A stretch of DNA of 62,682 nt from a bacterium (lineage in GTDB: Bacteria > Patescibacteria > Microgenomatia > UBA1400 > UBA12108): positions 1 through 62,682 of the forward strand of contig JAJYKS010000006.1 of the NCBI GenBank assembly GCA_021788365.1, in the 5' to 3' direction. The stretch's first letter is position 1. Each line of letters starts with the position of its first letter. The notes beneath the pieces were generated by a model. The model was given only the letters and a program-made list of their open reading frames with translations, had not been told where the DNA came from and did not search any database. A program made the translations under genes and the position numbers. This document shows, one piece after another, positions 43,391-51,264 of the stretch.

Positions 43391-43418
43391 TTGAAAATTG
43401 AAAATTGGAATTTGAAAA
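43391..43418. repeat. Heptanucleotide array, 4 units (TTGAAAA type)
   Basis: Units are TTGAAAA twice, one TTGGAAT and TTGAAAA again, in perfect phase. This is the only array in the window not close to a gene start. Confidence 0.65.
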
Positions 43419-43658
43419 TTTTTCAGCCCCCTCCCGATTATTGGCAATATGTCATAAAAGATATATTGTGCGACATATTATATATATGCTTCCCCACAGT
43501 CACATATCCATAAAACGGGGGAACGGCCAGAATGGACCAAATCCACACTCTACTCCATATACCATCAAATCCGTACTACACCCTTATATTTATTGGCGAT
43601 ACACCCAGAGTCGCGTGTACCCGCCAACGCTTCCAACCCTACGTGGCAATCTGCCATA

Positions 43659-43735
43659 CCAGATGTGACCTCTGGAAGTATGTCCCTGCTACACAGGATT
43701 AGCCCTAGTTCGTGAGCCCCAGATGTAACATCTGG
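43659..43735. repeat. Two 17-bp dyads of the form CCAGATGTnACnTCTGG
   Basis: 43659-43675 (one mismatch in the dyad) and 43719-43735 (perfect) share the same design, 60 bp start to start. They look like binding sites for one dimeric protein or two related hairpins. No gene start is near. Confidence 0.5.
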
Positions 43736-43938
43736 TGCTATCACTCGCCCGTCGAGATTTGCCAAAGCCAAATAATACGAACTATATCAACAGGATCACA
43801 CACCATTCGCAAAGATTGGGTACTTTTTTTCCACAATCGTGAAAAATTATAGGACTATTCGTGAAAACGTCGCAATTTATTATAGGTTATATAAAACTAT
43901 GGGACTACTCCCCTGCCCCTTTGCGTACAAGTAGTGGT

Positions 43939-44751
43939 TTACCCCATCCACCGCATAAAGACCGCGCCGGTCACAACCAAGAATACAATTGCAGCAAAGC
44001 CCACATATTCCTGTATTGTCCTGGGGAATAAACGCTCCTCGACATCATGCTGGAATATACCTAGGATTACGTACATCGCCATGGACAGCATCACGCTCGC
44101 CATCGGTATATCAATGAGCCAAAAAGACAGCGCCGTTGCTATCTCGGTAATAATGATGGCTCCTACCGTTGCATATCCCGTCTCCCGCTTGATACTACCC
44201 GTGAGACTATACGACCACACACCCTGCAACACTAGAGGAAATGTCGCTAAAAATACAAGTGGGGTAACGATACCAACAGACACGCGTAGCGAAAAAATGA
44301 CGTGGTAGAGAAACGCCGCCGACAACACGGTAAGAAGGAAGCCCACTGCCCGAGCCGCACGCAGCAGTTGAATAGTGCGAATGGAGGCAACGGCAAAAAT
44401 ATTAGCGGTAAGAAGTAGGCCGTACATCGAGATTGCAAAAAGCAGCGTCACAATCCATCGAGTAACCGACTCTGCGGGTAGCAGGAAATAAAAAAGTGCG
44501 ACCGATACGGGATAAAATGTCGGCAAAATCATGTTCGTAAGCCAAGCAGAACCACGAAGCTCAGAGAGGAGACTCCACGCAGTAAGAAAATAAGACGCAA
44601 CGGCAAAACCAATGATCGCGCCGTAGCGTTCTTCAATAGGCAGCCGCTGAATAACAACAAGACCGAGAGAGAGTAATAAAGAAACAAGCACAAACTTCCG
44701 TCGCTTGGTGAGAATAGGTCGTTTCTCAACCCGCCTAGGCCATGTTGGCAT
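43939..44751 (-). CDS. Multi-pass membrane protein of unknown function (270 aa)
   Basis: About eight hydrophobic helices follow a short basic N-terminus (PTWPRRVEKRPILTKRRK). No catalytic motif is obvious. The ATG at 44751 overlaps the end of yebC, implying coupling. It resembles membrane proteins annotated as DUF5656 in Microgenomates, which I suggest only tentatively. Confidence 0.65.
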   Translation of the reverse strand: MPTWPRRVEKRPILTKRRKFVLVSLLLSLGLVVIQRLPIEERYGAIIGFAVASYFLTAWSLLSELRGSAWLTNMILPTFYPVSVALFYFLLPAESVTRWIVTLLFAISMYGLLLTANIFAVASIRTIQLLRAARAVGFLLTVLSAAFLYHVIFSLRVSVGIVTPLVFLATFPLVLQGVWSYSLTGSIKRETGYATVGAIIITEIATALSFWLIDIPMASVMLSMAMYVILGIFQHDVEERLFPRTIQEYVGFAAIVFLVVTGAVFMRWMG

Positions 44752-45448
44752 AGACCTCCTGCACGTCATCGTAATCTGACAGAGCCTCAAGAAAAGCAAT
44801 GGTCGTGTCTGGATTGCTCGCACTAGCAGTCACCTTAGGACGATATCCCAGACTACCCTCCACACCATCGACACCCGCCGAGGTGAGGTACGAGACAACA
44901 TCGTGCACCCTATCAGGAACGGTATAAACCGTACCTCCGCCTTCTTCGTCGGGGACAACATCGGTCATACCCAGATCAATAAGTGCAAGCTGGATATCTT
45001 CACTCAGCGCACCATTATATGGAACTATACCGCACGCCTCAAATTGGTACATAACGCTCCCCGGCTCTCCCATGCGCCCACCGTGCTTCTCAAAAAGATT
45101 CCTAAGTTCAGACACACTACGGTTGCGACTATCGGTAACAATCGTGGCGACAACCGAAACTCCACCAGGAGCAAATCCCTCAATGACAAGCTCCGCAAGA
45201 TCTGCGCCCGCCCCTTTATCCATCCCACGCTCAATGGCACGTTGAATGTTTTCCTTTGGCATGGAAACAGCTCTAGCTTTATCGACAGCCAGACGCAAAG
45301 AAAAATTCATATCTGGATCACCAACTCCGCCACCTTTTTTGACGGCAATCGCAATGGCATTAGCCATCTTGGTAAACACGCCACTGCGGACTGCGTCGTT
45401 TGCCGCCTTCTTATGCTTTATGGTGCTCCACTTACTGTGCCCCGACAT
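44735..45448 (-). CDS. yebC: YebC/PmpR-family protein (TACO1 family)
   Basis: 237 aa with the family start MSGHSKWSTIKHKKAANDAVRSGVFTK, DKARAVSMPKENIQRAIERG and VTDSRNRSVSELRNLFEKHGG. Members act in translation of difficult motifs such as polyproline or as regulators. The class A PBP here has a Pro-rich tail that might benefit (inference). TAAAAT (45455-45460) lies six bases before the ATG. Confidence 0.94.
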   Translation of the reverse strand: MSGHSKWSTIKHKKAANDAVRSGVFTKMANAIAIAVKKGGGVGDPDMNFSLRLAVDKARAVSMPKENIQRAIERGMDKGAGADLAELVIEGFAPGGVSVVATIVTDSRNRSVSELRNLFEKHGGRMGEPGSVMYQFEACGIVPYNGALSEDIQLALIDLGMTDVVPDEEGGGTVYTVPDRVHDVVSYLTSAGVDGVEGSLGYRPKVTASASNPDTTIAFLEALSDYDDVQEVYANMA

Positions 45449-45471
45449 ACCTTCATTTTACATCAATCTCT

Positions 45472-45587
45472 ATCCGGAAGTCATATTTACAAAGAAAAAT
45501 ATTGCGCAGGATTGATCCGAGCACAAGATCGCTGCGACACCAGTCGCAGATAGATCGGTTTTTCACTTGGAAATATGACTTCCGGAT
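45472..45587. repeat. Structured inverted-repeat element, copy 1
   Basis: A 17-bp perfect terminal stem (45472-45488/45571-45587) encloses a second stem CTGCGAC/GTCGCAG around ACCA (45532-45549 region) and a conserved core. Copy 2 is at 51109-51227. The outer flanks and the inner stem differ between copies but pairing is kept in both. It lies between the divergent yebC and TPR genes. No transposase or target duplication was seen. Confidence 0.8.
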
Positions 45588-45640
45588 TTCTGCAATCCCA
45601 TTGACAACTCACCCCTTACTCTCGATAATAATGCGAATAC

Positions 45641-46240
45641 ATGCGCGAACTACAAGAACAAGCCATCCGTGCCGCCTTAGGGGGCAATTGGGAACTCGCC
45701 ATCGAACTAAACGCCGAAATTTTAGCAGAGAATCCCGATGACATCCCCGCTCTCAATCGACTAGCAAGAGCGTATACGGAAATGGGACAAAAAGACGAAG
45801 CTAAGGTTATGTATCAACGGGTTCTTACCCTCGACAAATACAATCCCATTGCCACAAAAAATCTCAAAGTCCTTCCCCACCAAAAAAACGGGACTACACC
45901 TCAGGTGACCACTGATGAAGATTTTATTGAACAACCCGGTCTCACCAAAGCCGTAAGTTTGATAAAAGTCGCGAGCCGTGAAACACTACTCTGCCTGTCC
46001 TGTAAACAAAAGGTGACGTTTGCACCCCGCTCACGCCTAATCTCGGTAACAACCGACGACAAAGTCTACCTTGGCTCCCTCCCAGACGACCTCTCGCTCA
46101 AACTGACTAAATGCATAAAACGAGGTTATGCCTATGCGGCATGTGTAAAAAATACCACTGACAGCGCCATTTCTATTTTTATCCGTGAGACAAAGCGGCC
46201 TCAACGTGCTGGCTACGCGCCTTCATTTATCACTCGCTAA
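45641..46240 (+). CDS. TPR protein with C-terminal domain of unknown function
   Basis: Two TPR-like repeats (residues ~5-70: ALGGNWELAIELNAEILAENPDD, ARAYTEMGQKDEAKVMYQRVL) are followed by a linker and a C-terminal domain with CLSCKQKVTF and CIKRGYAYAACVKNTTDSAISIFIRE. The promoter is TTGACA (45601-45606), 17 bp, GATAAT (45624-45629), leaving a leader of only a few bases. Function unknown; likely a protein-interaction adaptor. Confidence 0.75.
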   Translation: MRELQEQAIRAALGGNWELAIELNAEILAENPDDIPALNRLARAYTEMGQKDEAKVMYQRVLTLDKYNPIATKNLKVLPHQKNGTTPQVTTDEDFIEQPGLTKAVSLIKVASRETLLCLSCKQKVTFAPRSRLISVTTDDKVYLGSLPDDLSLKLTKCIKRGYAYAACVKNTTDSAISIFIRETKRPQRAGYAPSFITR

Positions 46241-47190
46241 AACAAGTCTTGTGCGTCTGTCCCGACTGTAACGACTATTTGCGCCCGATACTGGTCGGTC
46301 GAACCTATTCTAACGTTGGTAAATCCAAACAACGATTTCATAATAACAAGTATCGAGTCGATTTCCCTGGTATGTGACGATATAGTGACGACGGTGCTCG
46401 TCGCGTCGAGAGTACCCGAGCGTACTGCGACAACATCGAGACCTATGTTGGTAAGGAAATCAGCCACATCATTACCCAATCCATTTAGGCCACTGTCGTT
46501 GACAACAGCAACAGTCACCCCCTCGCTCCCCACGCCCCAATCGAACAATCGAGTTCCAACATATTGTTGTAAACGCTCGGGGTGGTACAAATAATCTGCT
46601 CCACGCTGCTCAAAAACCCCTGCACGTACGAGATCATCCACCGTCGCCACTTTCCAGAGATAGCTATAGGCACGGGTAAGAAGAACAGCACTATCTAGTC
46701 TAGAGAGGTTTGTTTTCTTCTGCAAAAATGCATTCCATAAACCACGCTGCAGGTCACTCGCGGTGGTTTCAGCAACACCGGTCACGAGGTAACCCGGTAT
46801 CGGCACTTTCATAAATCCCTGCACTTTACGTCGGGTAAACTCTCCCCCACTCCCTCCACCGTACGAACCCAATGAATAGAGTGCCCCCATCCGATACTCA
46901 CCAACAGATCGAGAACGGATAGACAGATTTGACGGAAACGGAAGCACAAAAACACGACGAAGCACTGGGTCAAACGAAAGAAAGTCCACCTGGCCACCAG
47001 CTCCCACCTCGATCATGTTGAAGCGATGCGGGTTGCCAAACACGAGTGACCGTCGCGCCTCCTGATATACCCATCCAGCAAGACACATAAAAAGGAGTAA
47101 AACTCCGGCAACGAAGCCATAGGTTATACGCGGATCACGCGGGATCTGCACCCGCTCACGCCGCTCACGTCTACCACCCCGTCCCATCAT
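46237..47190 (-). CDS. LytR-C-terminal-domain membrane protein
   Basis: A basic N-terminus and one membrane helix (about residues 24-45) precede an extracellular region weakly like the start of LytR-CpsA-Psr proteins (RRVFVLPFPSNLSI). The C-terminal ~90 residues (VTVAVVNDSGLNGLGNDVADFLTNIGLDVVAVRS) match LytR_C. The catalytic LCP Arg/Asp motifs are not evident, so glycopolymer ligase activity is uncertain. Confidence 0.7.
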   Translation of the reverse strand: MMGRGGRRERRERVQIPRDPRITYGFVAGVLLLFMCLAGWVYQEARRSLVFGNPHRFNMIEVGAGGQVDFLSFDPVLRRVFVLPFPSNLSIRSRSVGEYRMGALYSLGSYGGGSGGEFTRRKVQGFMKVPIPGYLVTGVAETTASDLQRGLWNAFLQKKTNLSRLDSAVLLTRAYSYLWKVATVDDLVRAGVFEQRGADYLYHPERLQQYVGTRLFDWGVGSEGVTVAVVNDSGLNGLGNDVADFLTNIGLDVVAVRSGTLDATSTVVTISSHTREIDSILVIMKSLFGFTNVRIGSTDQYRAQIVVTVGTDAQDLF

Positions 47191-47237
47191 CCTTCCATGC
47201 TACCACGTAGAGAGCGTATGGCGTACAATGAGTGGCC

Positions 47238-48371
47238 ATGTTGACACTAGACCAATTTCAGTACGATCTACCCACAAAGTGTATTGCCCAAGAACCCGCA
47301 CATCCGAGGGATCATGCCCGACTCATGCTTATACACCGACAAGAGGGTACCATTTCTCACCACCACGTTTATGACTTACCCTCACTGCTACCAAGCGGCT
47401 ACGACATAGTCGCCAACAATACCAAGGTTTTCCCTGCCCGTTTGCGCGGGACAAAAGCGACAGGTGGCCAGGTCGAAATACTCTTACTCGCTCCACTCGG
47501 CCACTCCCGCTACCACTGCCTGACCCGTCCGGGACTCAAAGTCGGTGACGTGGTCCAATTTGCAGCTACGGGAACTGTCCTTGAAAGGAATTCACGGCTG
47601 CAAGCCGAGAAGGGCTCGCCGGCAGACGAAAGGACAGTGCCCCAAGTATTATCCGGATCAATCACCCATCTTGAAAAAGATGGCATGGAACGCACGATCG
47701 CGTTTGACTGCAACGAGGGGGAATTAAAAGCAGCAATAGCCGAAGTCGGCACTATGCCGACACCACCATACATCAAGAAAATGGTAAAGAATCCCAACGA
47801 CTACCAGACTATTTACGCCAAATATGGTTTCTCCGCAGCAGCCCCCACCGCAGGCCTCCATTTCACCCCACAGCTATTGCAGAAACTAAAGCATGCCCAC
47901 CGCTGGGATGAGCTTACCTTAAATGTTGGGCTCGGCACTTTCCTTCCGGTAAAAACAGAGTATGTCACTGAGCACCCCATGCACAGCGAGTCATTTACCA
48001 TTTCTAGCTCTGCTGCTGCCGCCATGAATGCCTCACGCCGATCAGGTAATAGACGGCTAGTTGTAGGTACGACCACGCTCCGTGCCCTGGAATCTGCCGT
48101 CGACGAGTTGGGTAGTATTACACCTGTCAGTAAAAGCACCAAGATCTATATCTACCCACCCTATCGTTTTCGGGCGACCGATGCCTTGATGACAAATTTT
48201 CATCTTCCAGGGAGTACCCTCCTCATGCTCGTCTCTGCGTTCGTGAGCTACCCGCAGACGGATACCCACTTCACAAACTTCCACGATGCGCTGTTGGGGT
48301 ACGCCTACGCCGAAGCCGTGCGCCTGGGCTATCGCTTCTTCTCCTTTGGCGACGCCATGCTCATTCTGTAG
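47238..48371 (+). CDS. queA: S-adenosylmethionine:tRNA ribosyltransferase-isomerase
   Basis: QueA performs the penultimate step of queuosine synthesis on tRNA. It has FQYDLPTKCIAQEPAHPRDHARLM, KVFPARLRGTK, PTAGLHFTPQLL, THELTLNVG-like DELTLNVGLGTFLPVK, VGTTTLRALES and NFHLPGSTLLMLVSAF. TACAAT (47224-47229) lies 8 nt before ATG 47238; a GTG two codons upstream overlaps the transcription start. An insert of ~20 residues around residue 120 is non-conserved. No other queuosine gene is in the window. Confidence 0.92.
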   Translation: MLTLDQFQYDLPTKCIAQEPAHPRDHARLMLIHRQEGTISHHHVYDLPSLLPSGYDIVANNTKVFPARLRGTKATGGQVEILLLAPLGHSRYHCLTRPGLKVGDVVQFAATGTVLERNSRLQAEKGSPADERTVPQVLSGSITHLEKDGMERTIAFDCNEGELKAAIAEVGTMPTPPYIKKMVKNPNDYQTIYAKYGFSAAAPTAGLHFTPQLLQKLKHAHRWDELTLNVGLGTFLPVKTEYVTEHPMHSESFTISSSAAAAMNASRRSGNRRLVVGTTTLRALESAVDELGSITPVSKSTKIYIYPPYRFRATDALMTNFHLPGSTLLMLVSAFVSYPQTDTHFTNFHDALLGYAYAEAVRLGYRFFSFGDAMLIL

Positions 48372-49119
48372 GAAAATATTTTTGTACGTGAGCCAAAAGG
48401 TCTTGCCGCGTCTCCCACTTTATTCGCTCATGGGTCACGGGGTGCACGAGCTCGAGTGATTGTGCCGACAGCATGACGCGTGTGGCCCATTTTCTATCTT
48501 CCCTGCTCCGCTTTCTCCCGGCGTACAGGTTATCGCCAACCAAGGGGTGTCCCACGTGCTGCGCATGTACTCGTATCTGGTGAGTCCGCCCCGTCTTTGG
48601 ACGAAACGTAACCAATGAAAATCCACCATACCCTCGGTCATCCACGTGAAGCTCTCGGGGAAACTGCCAGGTCTTCCAGAATTCCTGTACAGTGTACGCC
48701 GTCGTACTCTCCCGACCGTCTTCACGCACGCCGTAGCGCGTACGATTGTGATGCATACGTCCCAACGGGAGCGTTATCTCGCCTTCCGGCGCCTTCCACA
48801 CGCCGTGGGTGAGAGCCAGATAGGTCTTGGTGACTTCCCGCTCCTTAAACTGCCGCAGAAGCTCCACAAACGCTTGTGGCGTCTTGGAGAGTATCATCAC
48901 CCCGCTCGTTTCCTTATCCAGCCTATGCACTAGTCCACTCCGCTCCTGGAAATAGGTACCCTCCTCACTCATAAATCGTAAATCTTGAATCTTGTATCTT
49001 GTATCCATCCAATCCTGCACCGTCTCCGTCTTTACCGTCTCGGCACGGTTCACCACCACCCCGCTCGGCTTGTCTATAACAACAATATCGTCGTCTTCAA
49101 ATAAAATCGGAATCTCCAT
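48361..49119 (-). CDS. RluA-family pseudouridine synthase with a repeat-coded insert
   Basis: Catalytic signature GLVHRLDKETSGVMIL (Asp in HRLDKET) and KTYLALTHGVW, GRTHQIRVHAQHVGHPLVGDNLYAG. It lacks an S4 domain (252 aa). Residues ~38-50 (DTRYKIQDLRFMSEE) are encoded by a heptad repeat array and are not part of the family core. It is last in the lgt-dksA-lspA-rlu run. Target RNA unknown. Confidence 0.88.
   Translation of the reverse strand: MEIPILFEDDDIVVIDKPSGVVVNRAETVKTETVQDWMDTRYKIQDLRFMSEEGTYFQERSGLVHRLDKETSGVMILSKTPQAFVELLRQFKEREVTKTYLALTHGVWKAPEGEITLPLGRMHHNRTRYGVREDGRESTTAYTVQEFWKTWQFPRELHVDDRGYGGFSLVTFRPKTGRTHQIRVHAQHVGHPLVGDNLYAGRKRSREDRKWATRVMLSAQSLELVHPVTHERIKWETRQDLLAHVQKYFPTE
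48971..49005. repeat. Heptanucleotide array, 5 units, inside the pseudouridine synthase gene
   Basis: Five phased units of TTGTATC/GTAAATC type lie in coding sequence between the KPSG and GLVHRLD motifs. An in-frame total length (35 bp plus flanks) is tolerated by the gene, consistent with a surface loop. Confidence 0.75.
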
Positions 49120-49137
49120 AGTATGTGGAATTGTACC

Positions 49138-49428
49138 TCATATATGGAAAACGAGGCTTGCCAAAGCATACCAGACAACTCCGCCGAAAATAAGGTAATC
49201 GGCGAAGTTATTATAAAAGAGTCCAAAGAAATTCCACGGATCAGCCACCGCTCCCCCTGTAATGCGGCTCCACAAATTTACGGCTCCACCAACAAAAATA
49301 AGCACAAGTGGTCCCCGGCGAGTTTTTTCTTTTACAAAAAGATACAGAACGACAAACTCTGCCAAAACAATTACCGCAAGTGGTACGGGAATACCACCAC
49401 TCACCCCAACATTGAGGATGCCGGTCAT
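49138..49428 (-). CDS. Short LspA-like protein lacking one catalytic Asp
   Basis: About 96 aa with three hydrophobic segments. GGAVNLWSR aligns with the LspA motif GGAxxNxxDR but has Ser where the first catalytic Asp should be. NNFADYLI matches the second Asp motif. The N-terminal helix of normal LspA (~160 aa) is missing. The ATGA overlap with the DksA-like stop sets the start. It lies in one operon with lgt, so a lipoprotein-processing link is likely, but activity is doubtful. Confidence 0.65.
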   Translation of the reverse strand: MTGILNVGVSGGIPVPLAVIVLAEFVVLYLFVKEKTRRGPLVLIFVGGAVNLWSRITGGAVADPWNFFGLFYNNFADYLIFGGVVWYALASLVFHI

Positions 49429-49781
49429 TTTGCCTTTTTGGCACAGCTCATGCAAAGCTCCGCCGTGGGGTCCACTCCCAGACGGTCGGTATCGATCATA
49501 GCGCCGCACTTTGTGCACTTACCATAGGTACCATCATCAACTCGTTTCATGGCTGCCCGTATGCGCGTAAGTGCCGCTTCTGTTTCTTTCGACATTGCTT
49601 GGGATTGTTCGTGGCCAAACTGCTCCGTTGCCTCGACGTCATCGCTACGCTGCGAAGTAAAGCGAGACGCGTCACTATACGGATCCTCACCGTCCAAAGC
49701 GCGTTTGCGGTGCAAAAGATCATCCTCTGCTTTCTTGAGGTAGTCCCACACCGACTGTAATATATTCCTTGGATACTGCAT
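49425..49781 (-). CDS. DksA/TraR-type zinc-finger protein
   Basis: 118 aa: an N-terminal coiled-coil region (LKKAEDDLLHRKRALDG), then DVEATEQFGHEQSQAMSKETEAALTRIRAAMKRVDDGTYGKCTKCGAMIDTDRLGVDPTAELCMSCAKK with a four-Cys zinc finger (CTKC, CMSC). GGGAGG precedes the start. Likely binds RNA polymerase, as DksA does; the coiled-coil tip residues are not clearly conserved. Confidence 0.82.
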   Translation of the reverse strand: MQYPRNILQSVWDYLKKAEDDLLHRKRALDGEDPYSDASRFTSQRSDDVEATEQFGHEQSQAMSKETEAALTRIRAAMKRVDDGTYGKCTKCGAMIDTDRLGVDPTAELCMSCAKKAK

Positions 49782-49796
49782 GCTTCCTCCCTTTCT

Positions 49797-50597
49797 CTAT
49801 GTGTGTTTCCATTGTAACAAACCATTGGTAATGCGCCCACTCCCACCGCGCTGCAAAAGAATCCCCACAATGGCAATAATGATAAGACCAACACCAATAA
49901 TGCTCATCAAGGGAACAGGTCCCAGGCGCACGGTCTGAACTGTAATCCACCCCATAACGCCGTAAAAAAGCCCCGAAAAAGCCACAAATACGAGCGCCGC
50001 AAGTCCATCTTTAGCAACCGTCGACTCTCTCCGATACCACGCATAAAACCGAAAATTTTTACGCACGGCAAAGACGATCACGTAGGCAAGAATTGCCCAC
50101 ACGACGCTCCACACATCTGCCGGAAACCGCCGCACGGCGTCCACCTGAGTAACAATACCCCATCGCCAAGGAATACCAACACTCATGCCTGAAAGAAGTG
50201 CCCCGATAGCCCCAAAGACCAGCACCATTGTAAGTGCAACCGCCGCCCCGTCCCACGTCTTCCGTACTTCCCACCCCTGCTGATGGGAAAAGAAACCAAG
50301 AAACACGGTAGCGCCACCAATCCCTAGTGGATAAGACAGCCCGGGATACGACAGTACACCAATCGCCCGCCACCACACATGCATATCGGCCCAATTGAGA
50401 GCAATATACCCAATGCGGCCGACAACAAAAAATACTAGTAGGGAGAGGAAAAAGGCGTCAAACAACGAGATCTCCTCCCAATGCTCGTCACGACCCAACT
50501 TCCACCAAGTGTACAGTCCAAAAAGCAAACCAAAAAAGAGGCAAACTCCAAATGAATAAATTGTTAGCGGTCCCACATGTAACAAAACTGGTAACAT
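49797..50597 (-). CDS. lgt: Prolipoprotein diacylglyceryl transferase-like protein
   Basis: Seven hydrophobic helices, the start VGPLTIYSFGVCLFFGLLFG (typical HIGPITIYWYG-like), VVGRIGYIALNW and FSGLFYGVMGW. The usual HGGL motif of Lgt is replaced by the SYPGLSYPLGIGG region, so the enzyme is divergent. It adds diacylglycerol to lipobox Cys. First gene of the lgt operon with GGAGG before the ATG. Confidence 0.8.
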   Translation of the reverse strand: MLPVLLHVGPLTIYSFGVCLFFGLLFGLYTWWKLGRDEHWEEISLFDAFFLSLLVFFVVGRIGYIALNWADMHVWWRAIGVLSYPGLSYPLGIGGATVFLGFFSHQQGWEVRKTWDGAAVALTMVLVFGAIGALLSGMSVGIPWRWGIVTQVDAVRRFPADVWSVVWAILAYVIVFAVRKNFRFYAWYRRESTVAKDGLAALVFVAFSGLFYGVMGWITVQTVRLGPVPLMSIIGVGLIIIAIVGILLQRGGSGRITNGLLQWKHT

Positions 50598-50612
50598 AGT
50601 CCCTCCACAGGC

Positions 50613-50647
50613 TTTACACTATACACTATTCACTTTACACTATTCCC
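50613..50647. repeat. Heptanucleotide array, 5 units (TTTACAC type), containing a -10 box
   Basis: Five phased units, for example TTTACAC and TATACAC, fill the divergent lgt/50649 intergenic gap. The fourth-fifth unit junction provides TACACT (50636-50641), 7 nt before the ATG at 50649. Confidence 0.75.
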
Positions 50648-50648
50648 T

Positions 50649-51113
50649 ATGCTTTCCATTTCCCACGCCGCAACCGGCGCTTTTATTGCAGTAAAGATTG
50701 GCAACCCACTCCTCGCGGTCCCGCTCATCCTCGCTTCGCACTACGTTGAAGATGCCGTTCCTCATTGGGACGCTGGTACTGGTTTATCCAAAGGCAAGAA
50801 GACACCAAAGGCAGCCTTCCGCGACGAAATTATAGACATTATCGTAGCCGGCATCATAGTTCTTATTCTGTTCCCCGTTCATATATCGTTAACTTCACCG
50901 CTTACCGCCCTACTCGCTGCCCCAGTCTGGGGAGCATTCTTTGGACTCCTCCCCGATTTTCTCGAAGCTCCCCGTAACTTCCTCAAATACGAGCCTCGCT
51001 GGCTCCGCCCTATAAACAAATTCCATGGCCGATTTCACCACTCGATCCCCAATGTTTGGGCCGGCCTCGCCCCCCAAGTACTCCTCCTCAGTCTCATCTG
51101 GGCGTTTCGGTAG
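50649..51113 (+). CDS. YdjM/DUF457-like membrane metal-dependent hydrolase
   Basis: 154 aa with three or four hydrophobic helices and conserved His/Asp: ISHAATGAF, SHYVEDAVPHWD, DEIIDII, LLPDFLEAP and FHGRFHHSIPN. This layout matches inner-membrane zinc-dependent hydrolases of the YdjM/DUF457 type. Substrate unknown. Its stop codon lies inside the structured repeat copy 2. Confidence 0.72.
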   Translation: MLSISHAATGAFIAVKIGNPLLAVPLILASHYVEDAVPHWDAGTGLSKGKKTPKAAFRDEIIDIIVAGIIVLILFPVHISLTSPLTALLAAPVWGAFFGLLPDFLEAPRNFLKYEPRWLRPINKFHGRFHHSIPNVWAGLAPQVLLLSLIWAFR

Positions 51114-51227
51114 ACGAAGTCATATTTACAAAGCAAAATATTGCGCAGGATTGTTCCGAGCACAAGATCGCTGCGCGACCACGCGCAGACAGATCGGTTT
51201 TGCACTTGGAAATATGACGAGTCTACC
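51109..51227. repeat. Structured inverted-repeat element, copy 2
   Basis: The outer stem is GGTAGAC (51109-51115) with GTCTACC (51221-51227), then GTCATATTT (51119-51127) with AAATATGAC (51210-51218). The inner stem is CTGCGCG/CGCGCAG around ACCA. Compared with copy 1 (45472-45587), both the outer and the inner stems have changed bases on both sides. The unpaired core (for example GCGCAGGATTG, GAGCACAAGATCG) is nearly identical. Confidence 0.8.
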
Positions 51228-51264
51228 TAGAGAGAAGCATAAAACTAACGTATAATACCCCTGC

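Larger units (their letters stand above)
43188..43938. other. 751-bp gene-free stretch between convergent genes
   Basis: No supported gene is found on either strand; short frames here lack plausible starts and codon use. Contents: a 7-bp hairpin CCGTAGA/TCTACGG (43225-43231/43238-43244), a heptad array (43391-43418), a very A/T-rich segment (43445-43490), two CCAGATGT dyads, and two CGTGAAAA direct repeats 22 bp apart (43838-43845, 43860-43867), each followed by TTATAGG. DnaA-box-like TTTTCCACA occurs at 43828-43836. It could contain an unrecognised RNA or a replication/segregation site. Confidence 0.5.

Noticed and set aside
43310..43400. tmRNA-like string (TCGACAGG followed by GCAAAACAA)
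   Set aside because: There is no T-arm GTTCRANYC or matching 3' acceptor downstream, and the putative tag frame does not end in a short AL(A)A-type tag.
43405..43668. 87-codon open frame on the plus strand in the gene-free stretch
   Set aside because: There is no ribosome binding site or properly spaced -10, composition is unlike protein, and it runs through the dyad repeats.
43565..43771. 68-codon minus-strand frame with repeated VTSG motifs
   Set aside because: The repeated motif simply reflects the two CCAGATGT dyads; no start signal was found.
43801..43920. Replication origin
   Set aside because: Only one weak DnaA-like box and two short repeats; dnaA and dnaN are not nearby. Kept only as a possibility in the description.
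45472..45587. Insertion sequence or MITE with target duplication
   Set aside because: No transposase and no clear direct repeat flanks the element; the maintained pairing favours a structured element, though mobility is not excluded.
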